The notes under the pieces were generated by a model that was not told where the DNA came from, ran no database searches, and saw only the letters and a program-made list of their open reading frames with translations. A program made the translations under genes and the position numbers. A stretch of 42,363 bases of DNA from Sandaracinus sp. (GTDB lineage Bacteria > Myxococcota_A > Polyangia > Polyangiales > Houyiibacteriaceae). Shown piece by piece: positions 18,401 through 25,502 of this stretch (position 1 is its first letter; each line of letters opens with the position of its first letter). Location of the stretch: NCBI GenBank assembly GCA_002699025.1, contig PABA01000034.1:1-42363 (forward strand), in the 5' to 3' direction.

Positions 18401-18871
18401 AACGACGCCTTCGACACGACGCTCCTCGCCACGGCGGACCTGCTCCAGGTGCTCGAGGACGACGACAACCTCGTGCCGCTCCTGCCCGTCCTCGCCGAGG
18501 GCGTCGCGCCCGGCGTCCGCGACCAGATCGCAGGCGGCGGCGTGGTGGACCCGGCCGAGCTCGAGCTCGCCGGGAGCGCCATCGACACCACCCTCGACCT
18601 GCTCCGGGACATCGTCGAGGTCGACGACCGGCGCACGCTCCGCGAGGTGCTCGCCAACCTGGTCTCGCTGCAGGAGAACGGCGAGACCCCCCTCGAGACG
18701 ATCATCGACGTCGTCGCCGAGGTGAACCGGGTCGAGCCGAACGCCGGCGGCCCGCTGCGCGCCGACGACCATCGGAGCGTGCTCGGGAACACCAACGAGT
18801 TCCTCGTCGACGAGCGCCGGGGCCTCGAGCGCATCTACGACGTGGTCCAGGCGCGGCAGCTGGAGGAGTGA
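15419..18871 (+). CDS. Very large lipoprotein of unknown function
   Basis: 1150 residues from ATG at 15419. The signal peptide ends in a lipobox ALLSC, with Cys21 as the lipid-modified residue, so the protein is anchored in the inner or outer membrane. The mature part is acidic and mostly helical with no known domain that I recognise. It has one calcium-loop-like stretch, DMDGDGLADVDPLGRF (about residue 270-285). Apart from Cys21 there are eight mature cysteines falling into four consecutive close pairs (FCQR/VCAG, YCNK/ECEL, FCGD/PCAE, DCDW/RCDP), which suggests four disulfides in the periplasm. The stop codon overlaps the ATG of the FadL-OmpA gene by one base (TGATG), implying translational coupling and a shared envelope role. 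The function cannot be named from sequence. Confidence 0.85.
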   Translation: MLLCWGRRLAAALCALALLSCHEEFDTTRPVPERGTLGEEIFRIFCQRVASDELPNDVSGRESRDVCAGTASPDAAPTPRLRAMAENRDRLVAALDQTLPEPLEDDLDHFMLQLVPFYDPPAEQLPTQTRALADLLTKLEEDDEAVGALERLSTRVGYRPLRLALGVTRPALAYPRIVELTETALTTIDEGGAAGEEWDDLLRAISLELATSEASEPEDGASTLELTRQLLFTTRAEFAGDGGSRYMVVRDGRGIVVPASDDGSVPAPFVDMDGDGLADVDPLGRFVGRAGLVEVPAPFAVLGEGDVLRGTAGRALRADRTPIFAYRDVNQTLLAGVTREAPPLLDPEEPALLDMAYGLPVLLGPEGMREEVLGRGVTVRYPGYDTSSGPLFDLVWGTGALLTEEETDDVLALVDQLLEENEHELAGLIDSGLFGDAVADATPDASIPPDSELWDDLIQVVQWMADEPGLLEAVLRALADPRSRRLGTVYAEMMRFRDEVGFDPADLNRPMRDQVWTDPVDPAAPDTADNTSLFQRSISVIHDLDGVRYCNKDGARLRMRLLGLNITYPLVGGSFDECELLEIENVVDAYSQSIIGRYELEIKDGFLNVLLDVGSSLGIDPDRVLEESSGIDGLTRTPTPEALNRMIFTREGNEFLEELFDPIPSRDGVPIEERHDPILFAWERSFRFCGDELVAPDAPCAEPEEVSFYEAMSPLLEAFDSFDRRREGRFLFGRLVTALHTHWPSEGAEMTQDADPSAPFFAHHDDARSYEPILAALFGDCDWMPAGGAGGRRCDPERGGQLIKRLQEASAVLDGLEVRPGVDGIDVLTNAALSMVRPAEGLLDRAGSAVTTTNGGREIPLTRLHLMLDALSDFDAAFAGAPPERLERWRSARSVLVDQFLPIRERSGARQLENRRVYGLLRVLVPFLRDRIADHRARGDLQEWAEGLSGRMEDTLGSHVGATAFRFSEAVQTDEVAKEELAELVRYLMNEASENDAFDTTLLATADLLQVLEDDDNLVPLLPVLAEGVAPGVRDQIAGGGVVDPAELELAGSAIDTTLDLLRDIVEVDDRRTLREVLANLVSLQENGETPLETIIDVVAEVNRVEPNAGGPLRADDHRSVLGNTNEFLVDERRGLERIYDVVQARQLEE

Positions 18872-20859
18872 TGAAGCGGCTCGCCCTCCCCCTCGCCCTG
18901 GCGGTCCTCGCCGGGGTCTTCGCCGCCCCTGCGCCCGCCGAAGCCGGCGGCCTCTTCCTGACCGACCGCGGCGCGCGCCCGCTCGGTCGCGGCTTCGCCT
19001 TCGTGGCTGGCGCCGACGACCCGCAGGCGCTCTGGTACAACCCGGCCGGCATCGCCTGGAGCGGCCAGCAGTTCCTCCTCGACGCGACGCTCACCTTCCT
19101 CCGCACCGACTTCACGCGGATCGACTCCGGCGGCAACGAGCTCCCCACGGTGCAGCTCGACGCGACGCCCCTGCCGATCCCGATGATCGCCTACACGCAC
19201 CCGATCGGCGACTGGACGCTCGGCCTGGGCCTCCACGCGCCGAACGCCGGGCTCCTGAGCTGGCCCCGGGGCGTCCGGGCGAGCGGCGGCACCTGCGACG
19301 CGACGACCGCCGAGGGCATGGGCGACGCCGACTGCGAGGCCGCGCCCCAGCGCTACTCGCTCTACACGCTCGAGGGCAGCAGCTTCGTGAACATCACGCC
19401 GGCCATCGCGTGGAAGCCCATCGACAGCCTCTCCATCGGCGTCGGCATGAACCTCCTCGTCGGCAGCTTCGTCGGCGAGACGGCGATCAGCGGCTGCGAC
19501 GGCTTCCTCTGCACCCAGCCCGAGAACCCCGAGTGGGACGGCGTGGCGCGCTTCACCCTCTCGCCGATCGTGCACCCGGGCCTGACGCTCGGCGCGACCT
19601 ACGACGCGGGCATCGTGCGGGTCGGCGCGAGCTTCGTCTGGTGGCCGAACGCCGTGAGCGGCGACGCGGAGCTCGACGTGCGCCTGCCGGCCGCGCCGAT
19701 CTTCGACGGGGCCGAGGTCGACGGGAGCAAGGCGCGCCTCGAGCTCGACCTGCCCTTCACCGTGCGCGGCGGCGTGGAGCTGCGACCCATCCGGGGCCTC
19801 CGCATCGAGGCGGCGCTCGTCTGGGAGCACTGGTCCATGCAGGACGCGGCGAAGATCGAGCCGCGGGACGTGTGGATCCGGAACGCGGTCGCCATCGGCG
19901 ACTACCAGGTCGGGCCGATCAACATCCCGCGCCAGATGAACGACGTCTTCAGCGTGCGCCTCGGCGGCCAGTACGCGACCTGGGAGGACCGGCTCGTCAT
20001 CTCGGCGGGCGTGAACTTCGAGAACTCCTCCTTCGACGACGCCTATCTCACGCCCCTGACCATCGACAGCCAGAAGTGGGTGGTGGGCCTCGGCGCCGCC
20101 CTCGAGGTCACCGACGGCGTCTGGCTCGACGTGAGCTACGCGCACGTCTTCCTGCAGGATCGGAACGTGACCAACAGCCAGGTCGCCCAGCCGAACCCGA
20201 TCCGCCCGCCGCGCGAGGACGGCGCGCCGCCCAACGCGAGCGGCGCGGCCTACATCGGCAACGGCCGCTACGACATCGAGGCGGACATCGTCGGCGTGGG
20301 GATCCGCTGGCAGATCGACGCCCCGGCGCCGCGCGCCGAGGAGGACGAAGCGGAGGAGCCGGCGCCGGTCGAGGAGGAGCCCGTCGCGACGCCCGCCCTG
20401 GCCGCGACGCCGGAGCCGCCGTCCGACCTGGACGGCGACGGCGTGCCGGACGACGCCGACGAGTGCGACGACACGATCGCGGGCGTGATGGTGGACCCGC
20501 TCGGCTGCCCGGCGCTCCAGGACGCGATGACCTTCCCGGGCATCGCCTTCGCCTCGGGTGGCGCCGAGCTGACCCCCGAGAGCATCCCCGCCCTCGAGCA
20601 GGTGCTGCACGTGCTCCGGCGTCACCCGGAGGTGCGCATCCAGGTCGGCGGGCACACGGACAGCCGCGGCTCGGCGCGCCACAACCTGCGGCTGAGCACG
20701 CAGCGGGCGCGGGCGGTGGCCCAGTGGCTCGCCGACCACGGCGTGGACCCGGCGCGCCTCGACGCCGAGGGCTTCGGGGAGACGCAGCCGGTCGCGGACA
20801 ACCAGACGGCCGAGGGCCGCGAGCAGAACCGGCGCATCGAGTTCCGCGTCGTCCGCTGA
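18871..20859 (+). CDS. Outer-membrane FadL/OMPP1-like beta-barrel fused to an OmpA peptidoglycan-binding domain
   Basis: 662 residues from ATG at 18871. Order: signal peptide (about 1-24, cleaved near AEA); FadL/OMPP1/TodX-type barrel (about 25-485), recognised by GRGFAFVAGADDPQALWYNP at its N-terminus and by repeating amphipathic strands; a Pro/Glu/Ala linker; a thrombospondin-type-3-like calcium loop DLDGDGVPDDADECDD (about 520-535) with a further Cys nearby; and a C-terminal OmpA domain (about 555-662) with GGHTDSRGSARHN and REQNRRIEF, which bind diaminopimelate of peptidoglycan. FadL channels import hydrophobic compounds. Here the barrel would be tethered to the cell wall. Known FadL proteins usually lack the OmpA part, so the fusion is unusual. 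It is coupled to the upstream lipoprotein. Confidence 0.88.
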   Translation: MKRLALPLALAVLAGVFAAPAPAEAGGLFLTDRGARPLGRGFAFVAGADDPQALWYNPAGIAWSGQQFLLDATLTFLRTDFTRIDSGGNELPTVQLDATPLPIPMIAYTHPIGDWTLGLGLHAPNAGLLSWPRGVRASGGTCDATTAEGMGDADCEAAPQRYSLYTLEGSSFVNITPAIAWKPIDSLSIGVGMNLLVGSFVGETAISGCDGFLCTQPENPEWDGVARFTLSPIVHPGLTLGATYDAGIVRVGASFVWWPNAVSGDAELDVRLPAAPIFDGAEVDGSKARLELDLPFTVRGGVELRPIRGLRIEAALVWEHWSMQDAAKIEPRDVWIRNAVAIGDYQVGPINIPRQMNDVFSVRLGGQYATWEDRLVISAGVNFENSSFDDAYLTPLTIDSQKWVVGLGAALEVTDGVWLDVSYAHVFLQDRNVTNSQVAQPNPIRPPREDGAPPNASGAAYIGNGRYDIEADIVGVGIRWQIDAPAPRAEEDEAEEPAPVEEEPVATPALAATPEPPSDLDGDGVPDDADECDDTIAGVMVDPLGCPALQDAMTFPGIAFASGGAELTPESIPALEQVLHVLRRHPEVRIQVGGHTDSRGSARHNLRLSTQRARAVAQWLADHGVDPARLDAEGFGETQPVADNQTAEGREQNRRIEFRVVR

Positions 20860-20936
20860 GGCCGCGCGAGGGCCGGGTCGGGCCGTGAGCCCAGCCGAGG
20901 CTGGGAGATCCCGCGCGGCCGCTCGCGAGATTGGCC

Positions 20937-20965
20937 CCCCCGCGAGCCATGTCGACTCGCGGGGG
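20937..20965. terminator. Bidirectional hairpin terminator
   Basis: CCCCCGCGAG (20937-20946) and CTCGCGGGGG (20956-20965) form a perfect 10-bp stem with a 9-nt loop. It lies between the convergent FadL-OmpA gene (stop 20859) and the peroxiredoxin gene (stop 20980). No T-run follows on either strand, which is common in very GC-rich genomes. Confidence 0.6.
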
Positions 20966-20979
20966 ATCGGGTATCCCGC

Positions 20980-21636
20980 CTACTTCTTCGGGTCGGGGAT
21001 GAGCCGGAGGTAGGGCAGCTTGGCGTCGAACTCGCCGAACTTCTCCTTCGCCGCCCCGTCGTCCAGGCTCGGCGAGACGATCACGTCCTTGCCGTGCTCC
21101 CAGTTGGCCGGCGTGGCGATGGGCGCCGCGTCCGTGGCCTTCACGGCGTCGAGGGCGCGGAGGATCTCGGCGAAGTTCCGGCCGACCGACATCGGGTAGG
21201 TCATCGTGAGGCGGATCTTCTTGTCCGGGCCGATGATGAAGACCGTGCGCACCGTGGCGCTGTCCTTCGCCGTGCGCCCATCCGGCATGTAGGCCTCGGC
21301 CGGGAGCATGTCGTAGAGCTTGGCGACCTTCAGCTCCGTGTCGTCGATGATGGGGAAGTTGGCCGGCGAGCCCGCGAAGGCCTCGATGTCCTTCTTCCAC
21401 TTCTGATGGTCCTCGACGCTGTCGACCGAGATGCCCATCACCTTCGTGCCCCGCTTCTCGAACTCGGGCGCGAGGCGCGCGACGGCGCCGAACTCAGTCG
21501 TGCAGACCGGCGTGAAATCCTTCGGGTGGGAGAAGAGGACGGCGTATCCGTCGCCGATCCACTCGTGGAGGGAGAGCTTCCCCTCGGTCGAGTCGGCGGT
21601 GAAGTCCGGTGCCACGTCGTTGATGCGAAGTCCCAT
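20980..21636 (-). CDS. 1-Cys peroxiredoxin (Prx6 type)
   Basis: 218 residues from ATG at 21636, preceded by the ribosome site AAAGGA with 5-nt spacing. That site decides this start although the frame is open much further upstream. The peroxidatic cysteine is Cys45 in HPKDFTPVCTTEF. No other cysteine is present in the protein, so it is a 1-Cys enzyme that must be reduced by an external thiol. The conserved Arg follows in DSATVRTVFIIGPDKKIRL, and the length with the C-terminal region (PANWEHGKDVIVSPS) matches the Prx6/AhpC-TSA 1-Cys subfamily. It reduces H2O2 and organic peroxides in the cytoplasm. It is convergent with the FadL-OmpA gene and separated from the MATE gene upstream by 227 bp, so it is probably transcribed on its own. 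Confidence 0.95.
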   Translation of the reverse strand: MGLRINDVAPDFTADSTEGKLSLHEWIGDGYAVLFSHPKDFTPVCTTEFGAVARLAPEFEKRGTKVMGISVDSVEDHQKWKKDIEAFAGSPANFPIIDDTELKVAKLYDMLPAEAYMPDGRTAKDSATVRTVFIIGPDKKIRLTMTYPMSVGRNFAEILRALDAVKATDAAPIATPANWEHGKDVIVSPSLDDGAAKEKFGEFDAKLPYLRLIPDPKK

Positions 21637-21863
21637 GGTGATCCTTTCGGTGCCGGCCGCCCGTGCGGCCGCGTGAGGTCTGTGGTGTCCGTCGCGACCT
21701 AACGCGGATCGTGACCCGCTGGCCATGATCGGGATCACGCCGGGGGCCGACGTCGGGAAGGGCCCGGCGCCGCGCCCCGCATCCGAGGGACCGCTCCACG
21801 GAGACGCACGCCGGGGCGTGCCCGTCCGGTCGCTCCCCGGCCGGCGACCCGGGCAGCCCCCCC
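21637..21863 (-). promoter_or_regulatory. Peroxiredoxin upstream region with a candidate operator
   Basis: This 227-bp gap upstream of the peroxiredoxin gene contains the inverted repeat TGATC-GG-GATCA (21726-21737) about 90 bp before the ATG. A minus-strand TTAGGT (near 21707) could be a -10 box, but it has no good -35. The arm-to-arm symmetry suggests a dimeric regulator site; no regulator family can be named. Confidence 0.25.
21806..21821 (-). terminator. Hairpin after the MATE gene
   Basis: GCACGCC-GG-GGCGTGC is perfectly self-complementary (6-bp stem with CGGG loop) and lies 42 nt beyond the MATE stop. It is a candidate terminator separating MATE from the peroxiredoxin gene. No T-tract follows. 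Confidence 0.4.
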
Positions 21864-23228
21864 TCAGACCTCGAGCGTGCGCCAGCGGCCGCGGCGGAAG
21901 GCCACGCCGAGGAGCACCAGGCGCACGGCCCAGTCGAGCGTCGAGCCGAGCCAGACGCCGACCAGGCCGAGCTCGAGGCCGAAGGCGAAGCCCCAGGTCG
22001 CGCTCAGGCGCACCACGAGCCCGCCGAGGAAGGTCGCGCCGAGCGCCGTCCGCGTGTCGCCCGCCCCCCGGAGCGCCTGCGAGAGCACGACCGCCCCGCC
22101 CATGATGGGCGCCGCCACCGCCGCCACGGCGAGGCAGGGCACGCCCGCCGCCACGATGGCCCGGTCGTCGGAGAAGACACCGAGGAGCCACTCCGGGACG
22201 AGCAGGAAGACGAGGCCCACGCCGCTCAGGGCGACCGCCGCCATGAAGAGCGCCGCCCGCACGCTCCGCGCCGCCTCGTCGGGCCGCTTCGCCCCGAGCC
22301 GCTGCGCCGCCACCGACGCCGCCGCGATGCCGAAGCCGTCCGCGCTCAGGAAGACCACCGACTCGATGCTGATGAGCGCCTGGTTCGCCGCCATCGCCAC
22401 GCCGCCGAGCGCGCCGATCATGGCGACGAAGCCCATGAAGCCCGTCTGCTGCACGACGCGCTCGCCGAGGCTCGCCGCCGCCACCCGCGCCATGCGCCGC
22501 CAGGCCTCCCCCTCCCCGCCGCGCCCGCGCCAGCTCAGCCCGTCGCCGCGCCGCCCGAGGAGCGCCACCAGCAAGACGGCCTGGAGCCCCATCGCCGCCG
22601 CGCTCCCGAGCGCCGCCCCCCGCGCGCCGAGCGGCGGCAGCCCACCGACGCCGAAGACGAGCCCGTAGGTCAGCAGCGCGTTGAGCAGGTTGCCGAGCGC
22701 GGCCACCCGGAAGGGCGTCCGCGTATCCCCCGAGGCCTGCAGGCAGACCGCCGACGCGAGGGAGACGAGCAGCAGGGGCATCGACGCCAGCGCCACGCCG
22801 AGGTACGCGCTCGCCTCCGCATGCACCGCCGCCCCGGCCTCCGGGAAGAGCCGCAGGAGCCCCGGGAGCGCCGCCGCTCCGCCGAGGAAGGCCACGAGGC
22901 CGAAGACGAGCGCCGCCGCGAGGCTCGCCCGGAGCGCCGCCGCCGCGCCCGCCCGGTCCCCCGCGCCCACGCGCCGCCCGACGAGCGCCACGCTGCCGAC
23001 CGTGAAGGCCCCGAGGATGGTGGTCGTGGACCAGACCACCGGCGCGCTGATCTGCATCGACGCGAGTGACTCGGCCCGGTGGTGCCCGAGCACGACCCGG
23101 TCGACGAGGAAGACCAGCGTGTGGAGGAGCTGCTGGGCGATGGCGGGCCCGGCGAGCCGCCGCACCTGCCCGTAGGTCTCGTCGCGCCGGAGCGCGCCCA
23201 GCCACGCTCGCCAGGAGCCCGCGCTCAA
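21864..23228 (-). CDS. MATE family efflux transporter
   Basis: 454 residues. The TTG start at 23228 is supported by the ribosome site GGGAGG (plus 23234-23239) with 5-nt spacing. Hydrophobicity shows about 12 membrane helices in two halves, the first starting at LAGPAIAQQLLHTLVFLVDRV. The duplicated MATE pattern is visible, with a first half through QASGDTRTPFRV and the cognate LRGAGDTRTALGA in the second half, which is diagnostic for Na+/H+-coupled multidrug and toxin extruders (NorM/DinF type). Substrate cannot be deduced. The gene starts 25 bp after the stop of the TPR membrane protein gene, so the two are likely cotranscribed. Confidence 0.92.
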   Translation of the reverse strand: MSAGSWRAWLGALRRDETYGQVRRLAGPAIAQQLLHTLVFLVDRVVLGHHRAESLASMQISAPVVWSTTTILGAFTVGSVALVGRRVGAGDRAGAAAALRASLAAALVFGLVAFLGGAAALPGLLRLFPEAGAAVHAEASAYLGVALASMPLLLVSLASAVCLQASGDTRTPFRVAALGNLLNALLTYGLVFGVGGLPPLGARGAALGSAAAMGLQAVLLVALLGRRGDGLSWRGRGGEGEAWRRMARVAAASLGERVVQQTGFMGFVAMIGALGGVAMAANQALISIESVVFLSADGFGIAAASVAAQRLGAKRPDEAARSVRAALFMAAVALSGVGLVFLLVPEWLLGVFSDDRAIVAAGVPCLAVAAVAAPIMGGAVVLSQALRGAGDTRTALGATFLGGLVVRLSATWGFAFGLELGLVGVWLGSTLDWAVRLVLLGVAFRRGRWRTLEV

Positions 23229-23253
23229 AGAGGCCTCCCGACGCGCAGGGGCC

Positions 23254-24150
23254 TCAGCCCCGCTGGAACTTCACCTTCTGCTTCGGCACGTAGCCCTCCT
23301 TCTGGAGGACCTCCGTCGCCAGGCGCTTCACGTGCGGGTGGGCGCCCTTCTGCAGGAAGGGCCCGAGCTGGTTCGGGTCGAGCTTCGCGAGGCGCATCAT
23401 CGCCGTCCGCGCGCGCCCCCGCTTCTTCTTCTTCAGCCAGGTGTAGACCTGCGCCCGGTAGAGGAAGCCCTTCATCTCGCCGTAGTCCGGGTCCTCGGCG
23501 TCGTAGGTCTCGAGCAGGTCCACGGCGTCGTCCACCTTGCCGGTCCGCGCGAAGGCCTCGGCCATCACCGCCGCGTAGAGCGCCTTCTGCTTCGGCTGGG
23601 GCTGGGCGTCGAGCTTGATCTCCTCGGCGAGCTCCCGCGCGTCCTGGGCCTTGTTCTGCATCAGGTACATCAGCCCGAGCTGCGCCCGCACGTCGTTGGC
23701 CACGAGCTTCGGCGCCTTCTTCAGGTCGATGCTCTCGAGGATCTCGACGGCCTCCTTCGGGTCGTCCTGCGCCACGAGCTGCGCCTGGGCCATCTTCGCC
23801 ATGGCGTCGTCGCCGCCCTGGCCCTTCAGCTGCGCCAGCGCCGCCGCCCGCCCCTCGTCGTCCGTGGCCCCCTTGAGGATGTCCACGATCGCCGTGGACT
23901 TCCGCATCAGCCGCCAGACGTAGATGCCGAAGCCGAGCACGACGGCCGTGAGCACGCCCGCGACGACGAAGCCCCAGTAGGAGATGTAGGGGCTCACCAT
24001 GCCGGCGATGACCCAGATCACCAGCAGCGCCACGCCGACCTGCGCGATGATCTTCCAGTTCATCGACGGGCGCTCGAGCTGCTCGAGCGCCTCCGACATG
24101 TCGCGCTTCTCGGGGAGCTGGGGCGCCTTGCGCTTCTTCTTCTTCGCCAC
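23254..24150 (-). CDS. Membrane-anchored TPR-like protein of unknown function
   Basis: 298 residues from a GTG start at 24150. The very basic N-terminus (VAKKKKRKAPQ) is followed by two membrane helices (about 33-52 and 56-77), then a soluble helical domain with repeated A/L-rich helix pairs typical of TPR/HEAT folds (for example ALAQLKGQGGDD, ARELAEEIKLDAQ, AFARTGKVDDAVDLLETYD). The C-terminus is basic. With two helices, both ends would face the cytoplasm. I do not recognise a named family. It may scaffold a membrane complex. It leads the MATE gene by 25 bp and follows a promoter-like site placed so close to the GTG that the mRNA could be leaderless. Confidence 0.8.
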   Translation of the reverse strand: MAKKKKRKAPQLPEKRDMSEALEQLERPSMNWKIIAQVGVALLVIWVIAGMVSPYISYWGFVVAGVLTAVVLGFGIYVWRLMRKSTAIVDILKGATDDEGRAAALAQLKGQGGDDAMAKMAQAQLVAQDDPKEAVEILESIDLKKAPKLVANDVRAQLGLMYLMQNKAQDARELAEEIKLDAQPQPKQKALYAAVMAEAFARTGKVDDAVDLLETYDAEDPDYGEMKGFLYRAQVYTWLKKKKRGRARTAMMRLAKLDPNQLGPFLQKGAHPHVKRLATEVLQKEGYVPKQKVKFQRG

Positions 24151-24158
24151 GGTCCGGC

Positions 24159-24188
24159 TTTATTCGCACGGCGGCGCGAGCGCGGCAA
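24159..24188 (-). promoter_or_regulatory. Candidate promoter giving a leaderless mRNA
   Basis: On the minus strand, TTGCCG (plus 24183-24188) and AATAAA (plus 24159-24164) are spaced by 18 bp. The -10 box ends only 8 nt before the GTG at 24150, so transcription would begin almost at the start codon. No ribosome site is present between them. Confidence 0.35.
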
Positions 24189-24224
24189 ACGGCGCGCCCC
24201 GACGAGCCGGCCTCTCCCGCGCGC

Positions 24225-25502
24225 TCAGCCCAGCAGCGTGATCAGCTCCGAGACGAGGGGCCGGGCGCGCGGATCCTTCCGCGTGCAGGCCGCGACCATC
24301 TCGTACCAGGCCTCCGGGACCTCGCCCTCCACGGCGTCGAGCATCTCCCGCATGCTCACGCCGAGGGCGTAGACGTCCGCGCTCGGCGCCGCCGCCGCGT
24401 TCGCCCGCTGCTCCGGGGGCATGTACTGGAGCGTGCCCTCGCCCCCGCCGGCCCGGAGCGCCGGCGTGACGCCCTTCTTCACGGCGAGGCCGAAGTCCGT
24501 GAGCACCACCCGGTCGTCCTCCCGGAGCAGGAAGTTGCTCGGCTTCAGATCCCGGTGGACGACGCCGCGCCCGTGCACGAAGGCCAGCGCCTCGAGCGCC
24601 GTGGCGATCCAGCGCCGGGCCCGCTCGGCCGGCACGGCGCCCCGGCCGAGCTCCACCCGCACCGAGCCCCCGACGACCCACTCCATGGCGATGGCGCCGA
24701 GCCGCGGGTCCAGGTCGAAGATGCGCACGACGCCCGGATGCTCGATGCCCGCCGGCGTCTGCGCCTCCACGAGGAGCCGCTCGCGCTCGACCCGCCCGCG
24801 CCGGTGATAGACCTTCAGCGCGACGCGCCGATCGAGCCGGAGGTCGTAGGCGGAGAAGACCGTGCCCGCCCCGCCCCGGCCGAGCTCCTTCTCGACCCGG
24901 TAGCGCCCGCGGGCCAGCGCGCCGTCCGTGGCGATGGTGGCGCCCGCCAGGTCGCGCTTGGCGTCGCCCCGATCCCGGAGCCGCGCCGCCCGCTCGCGCG
25001 CCCGCGGGAAGTCGAGGTCCCGCGCCAGGATGCGCTCGTAGAGCGCGAGCGCCCCCTCCTCGTCGCCCCGGCGCTCGGCGATCTCGGCCGCCAGGAGGCA
25101 GGCCGGGAGGGGGGCGTCGATGCCCTCGAGGAGCGGCTGGAGCTCCTCCCAGGCCGCGTCGTCGTCGCCCCGGGCCGAGAGCGCCTCGGCGACCCGCAGC
25201 GCGAGCATCTCGAGGGGCGCCTCCGCATGCCGCTCGAGGAGCTTCCGGGCGAGGTCGAGGCCGCGCGCCCCCCGCCCCTCGCGCCGCATCGCGTCGAGGA
25301 GCTGCACCGCGAAGGAGGCGTCCGGGGGCGTCGCCTGCTCCGTCAGCGCGAAGAGCTTCTCCTCGGTGGTCTTCGGGCGCTCCGCCTCGCGCGCGGCCCT
25401 CTCCTTCGCCGCCTCCGTGGCCGCGCTGGCCTCGGCGCGCTCCTCGGCCGCCTCCGCCTCGTCCTCCTCGCCGAAGAAGCCCTTGATCCGCTTCCAGATC
25501 AC
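24225..25502 (-). CDS. Ser/Thr protein kinase with N-terminal helical-repeat domain
   Basis: 425 residues from GTG at 25502. Residues 1-45 are highly charged, then about 50-185 carry TPR-like helix pairs (for example AAEIAERRGDEEGALALYERI). The kinase domain (about 195-425) is complete: glycine loop LGRGGAGTVF (about 204), Lys in VALKVYH (about 226), HRDLKPSNFLL (about 314), DFGLAVKK (about 336), and a PPEQ in place of APE. It is a Hanks-type (PKN2-like) kinase and should be active. No membrane helix is present, so it is cytoplasmic. The GTG overlaps the TGA of the FHA gene (GTGA), so both proteins are made from one message. The FHA protein is a natural reader or substrate of its phospho-threonine marks. 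Confidence 0.92.
   Translation of the reverse strand: MIWKRIKGFFGEEDEAEAAEERAEASAATEAAKERAAREAERPKTTEEKLFALTEQATPPDASFAVQLLDAMRREGRGARGLDLARKLLERHAEAPLEMLALRVAEALSARGDDDAAWEELQPLLEGIDAPLPACLLAAEIAERRGDEEGALALYERILARDLDFPRARERAARLRDRGDAKRDLAGATIATDGALARGRYRVEKELGRGGAGTVFSAYDLRLDRRVALKVYHRRGRVERERLLVEAQTPAGIEHPGVVRIFDLDPRLGAIAMEWVVGGSVRVELGRGAVPAERARRWIATALEALAFVHGRGVVHRDLKPSNFLLREDDRVVLTDFGLAVKKGVTPALRAGGGEGTLQYMPPEQRANAAAAPSADVYALGVSMREMLDAVEGEVPEAWYEMVAACTRKDPRARPLVSELITLLG

Noticed and set aside
15038-18772. Long minus-strand open frame over the lipoprotein gene
   Set aside because: The plus frame has a signal peptide, lipobox and paired cysteines. The antisense frame is Val/Glu/Arg-rich and continues into prmC antisense.
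20980-23205. Single large minus-strand protein joining peroxiredoxin and upstream sequence
   Set aside because: The peroxiredoxin has its own AAAGGA-ATG start; the upstream part is a shadow of the MATE gene in another frame.
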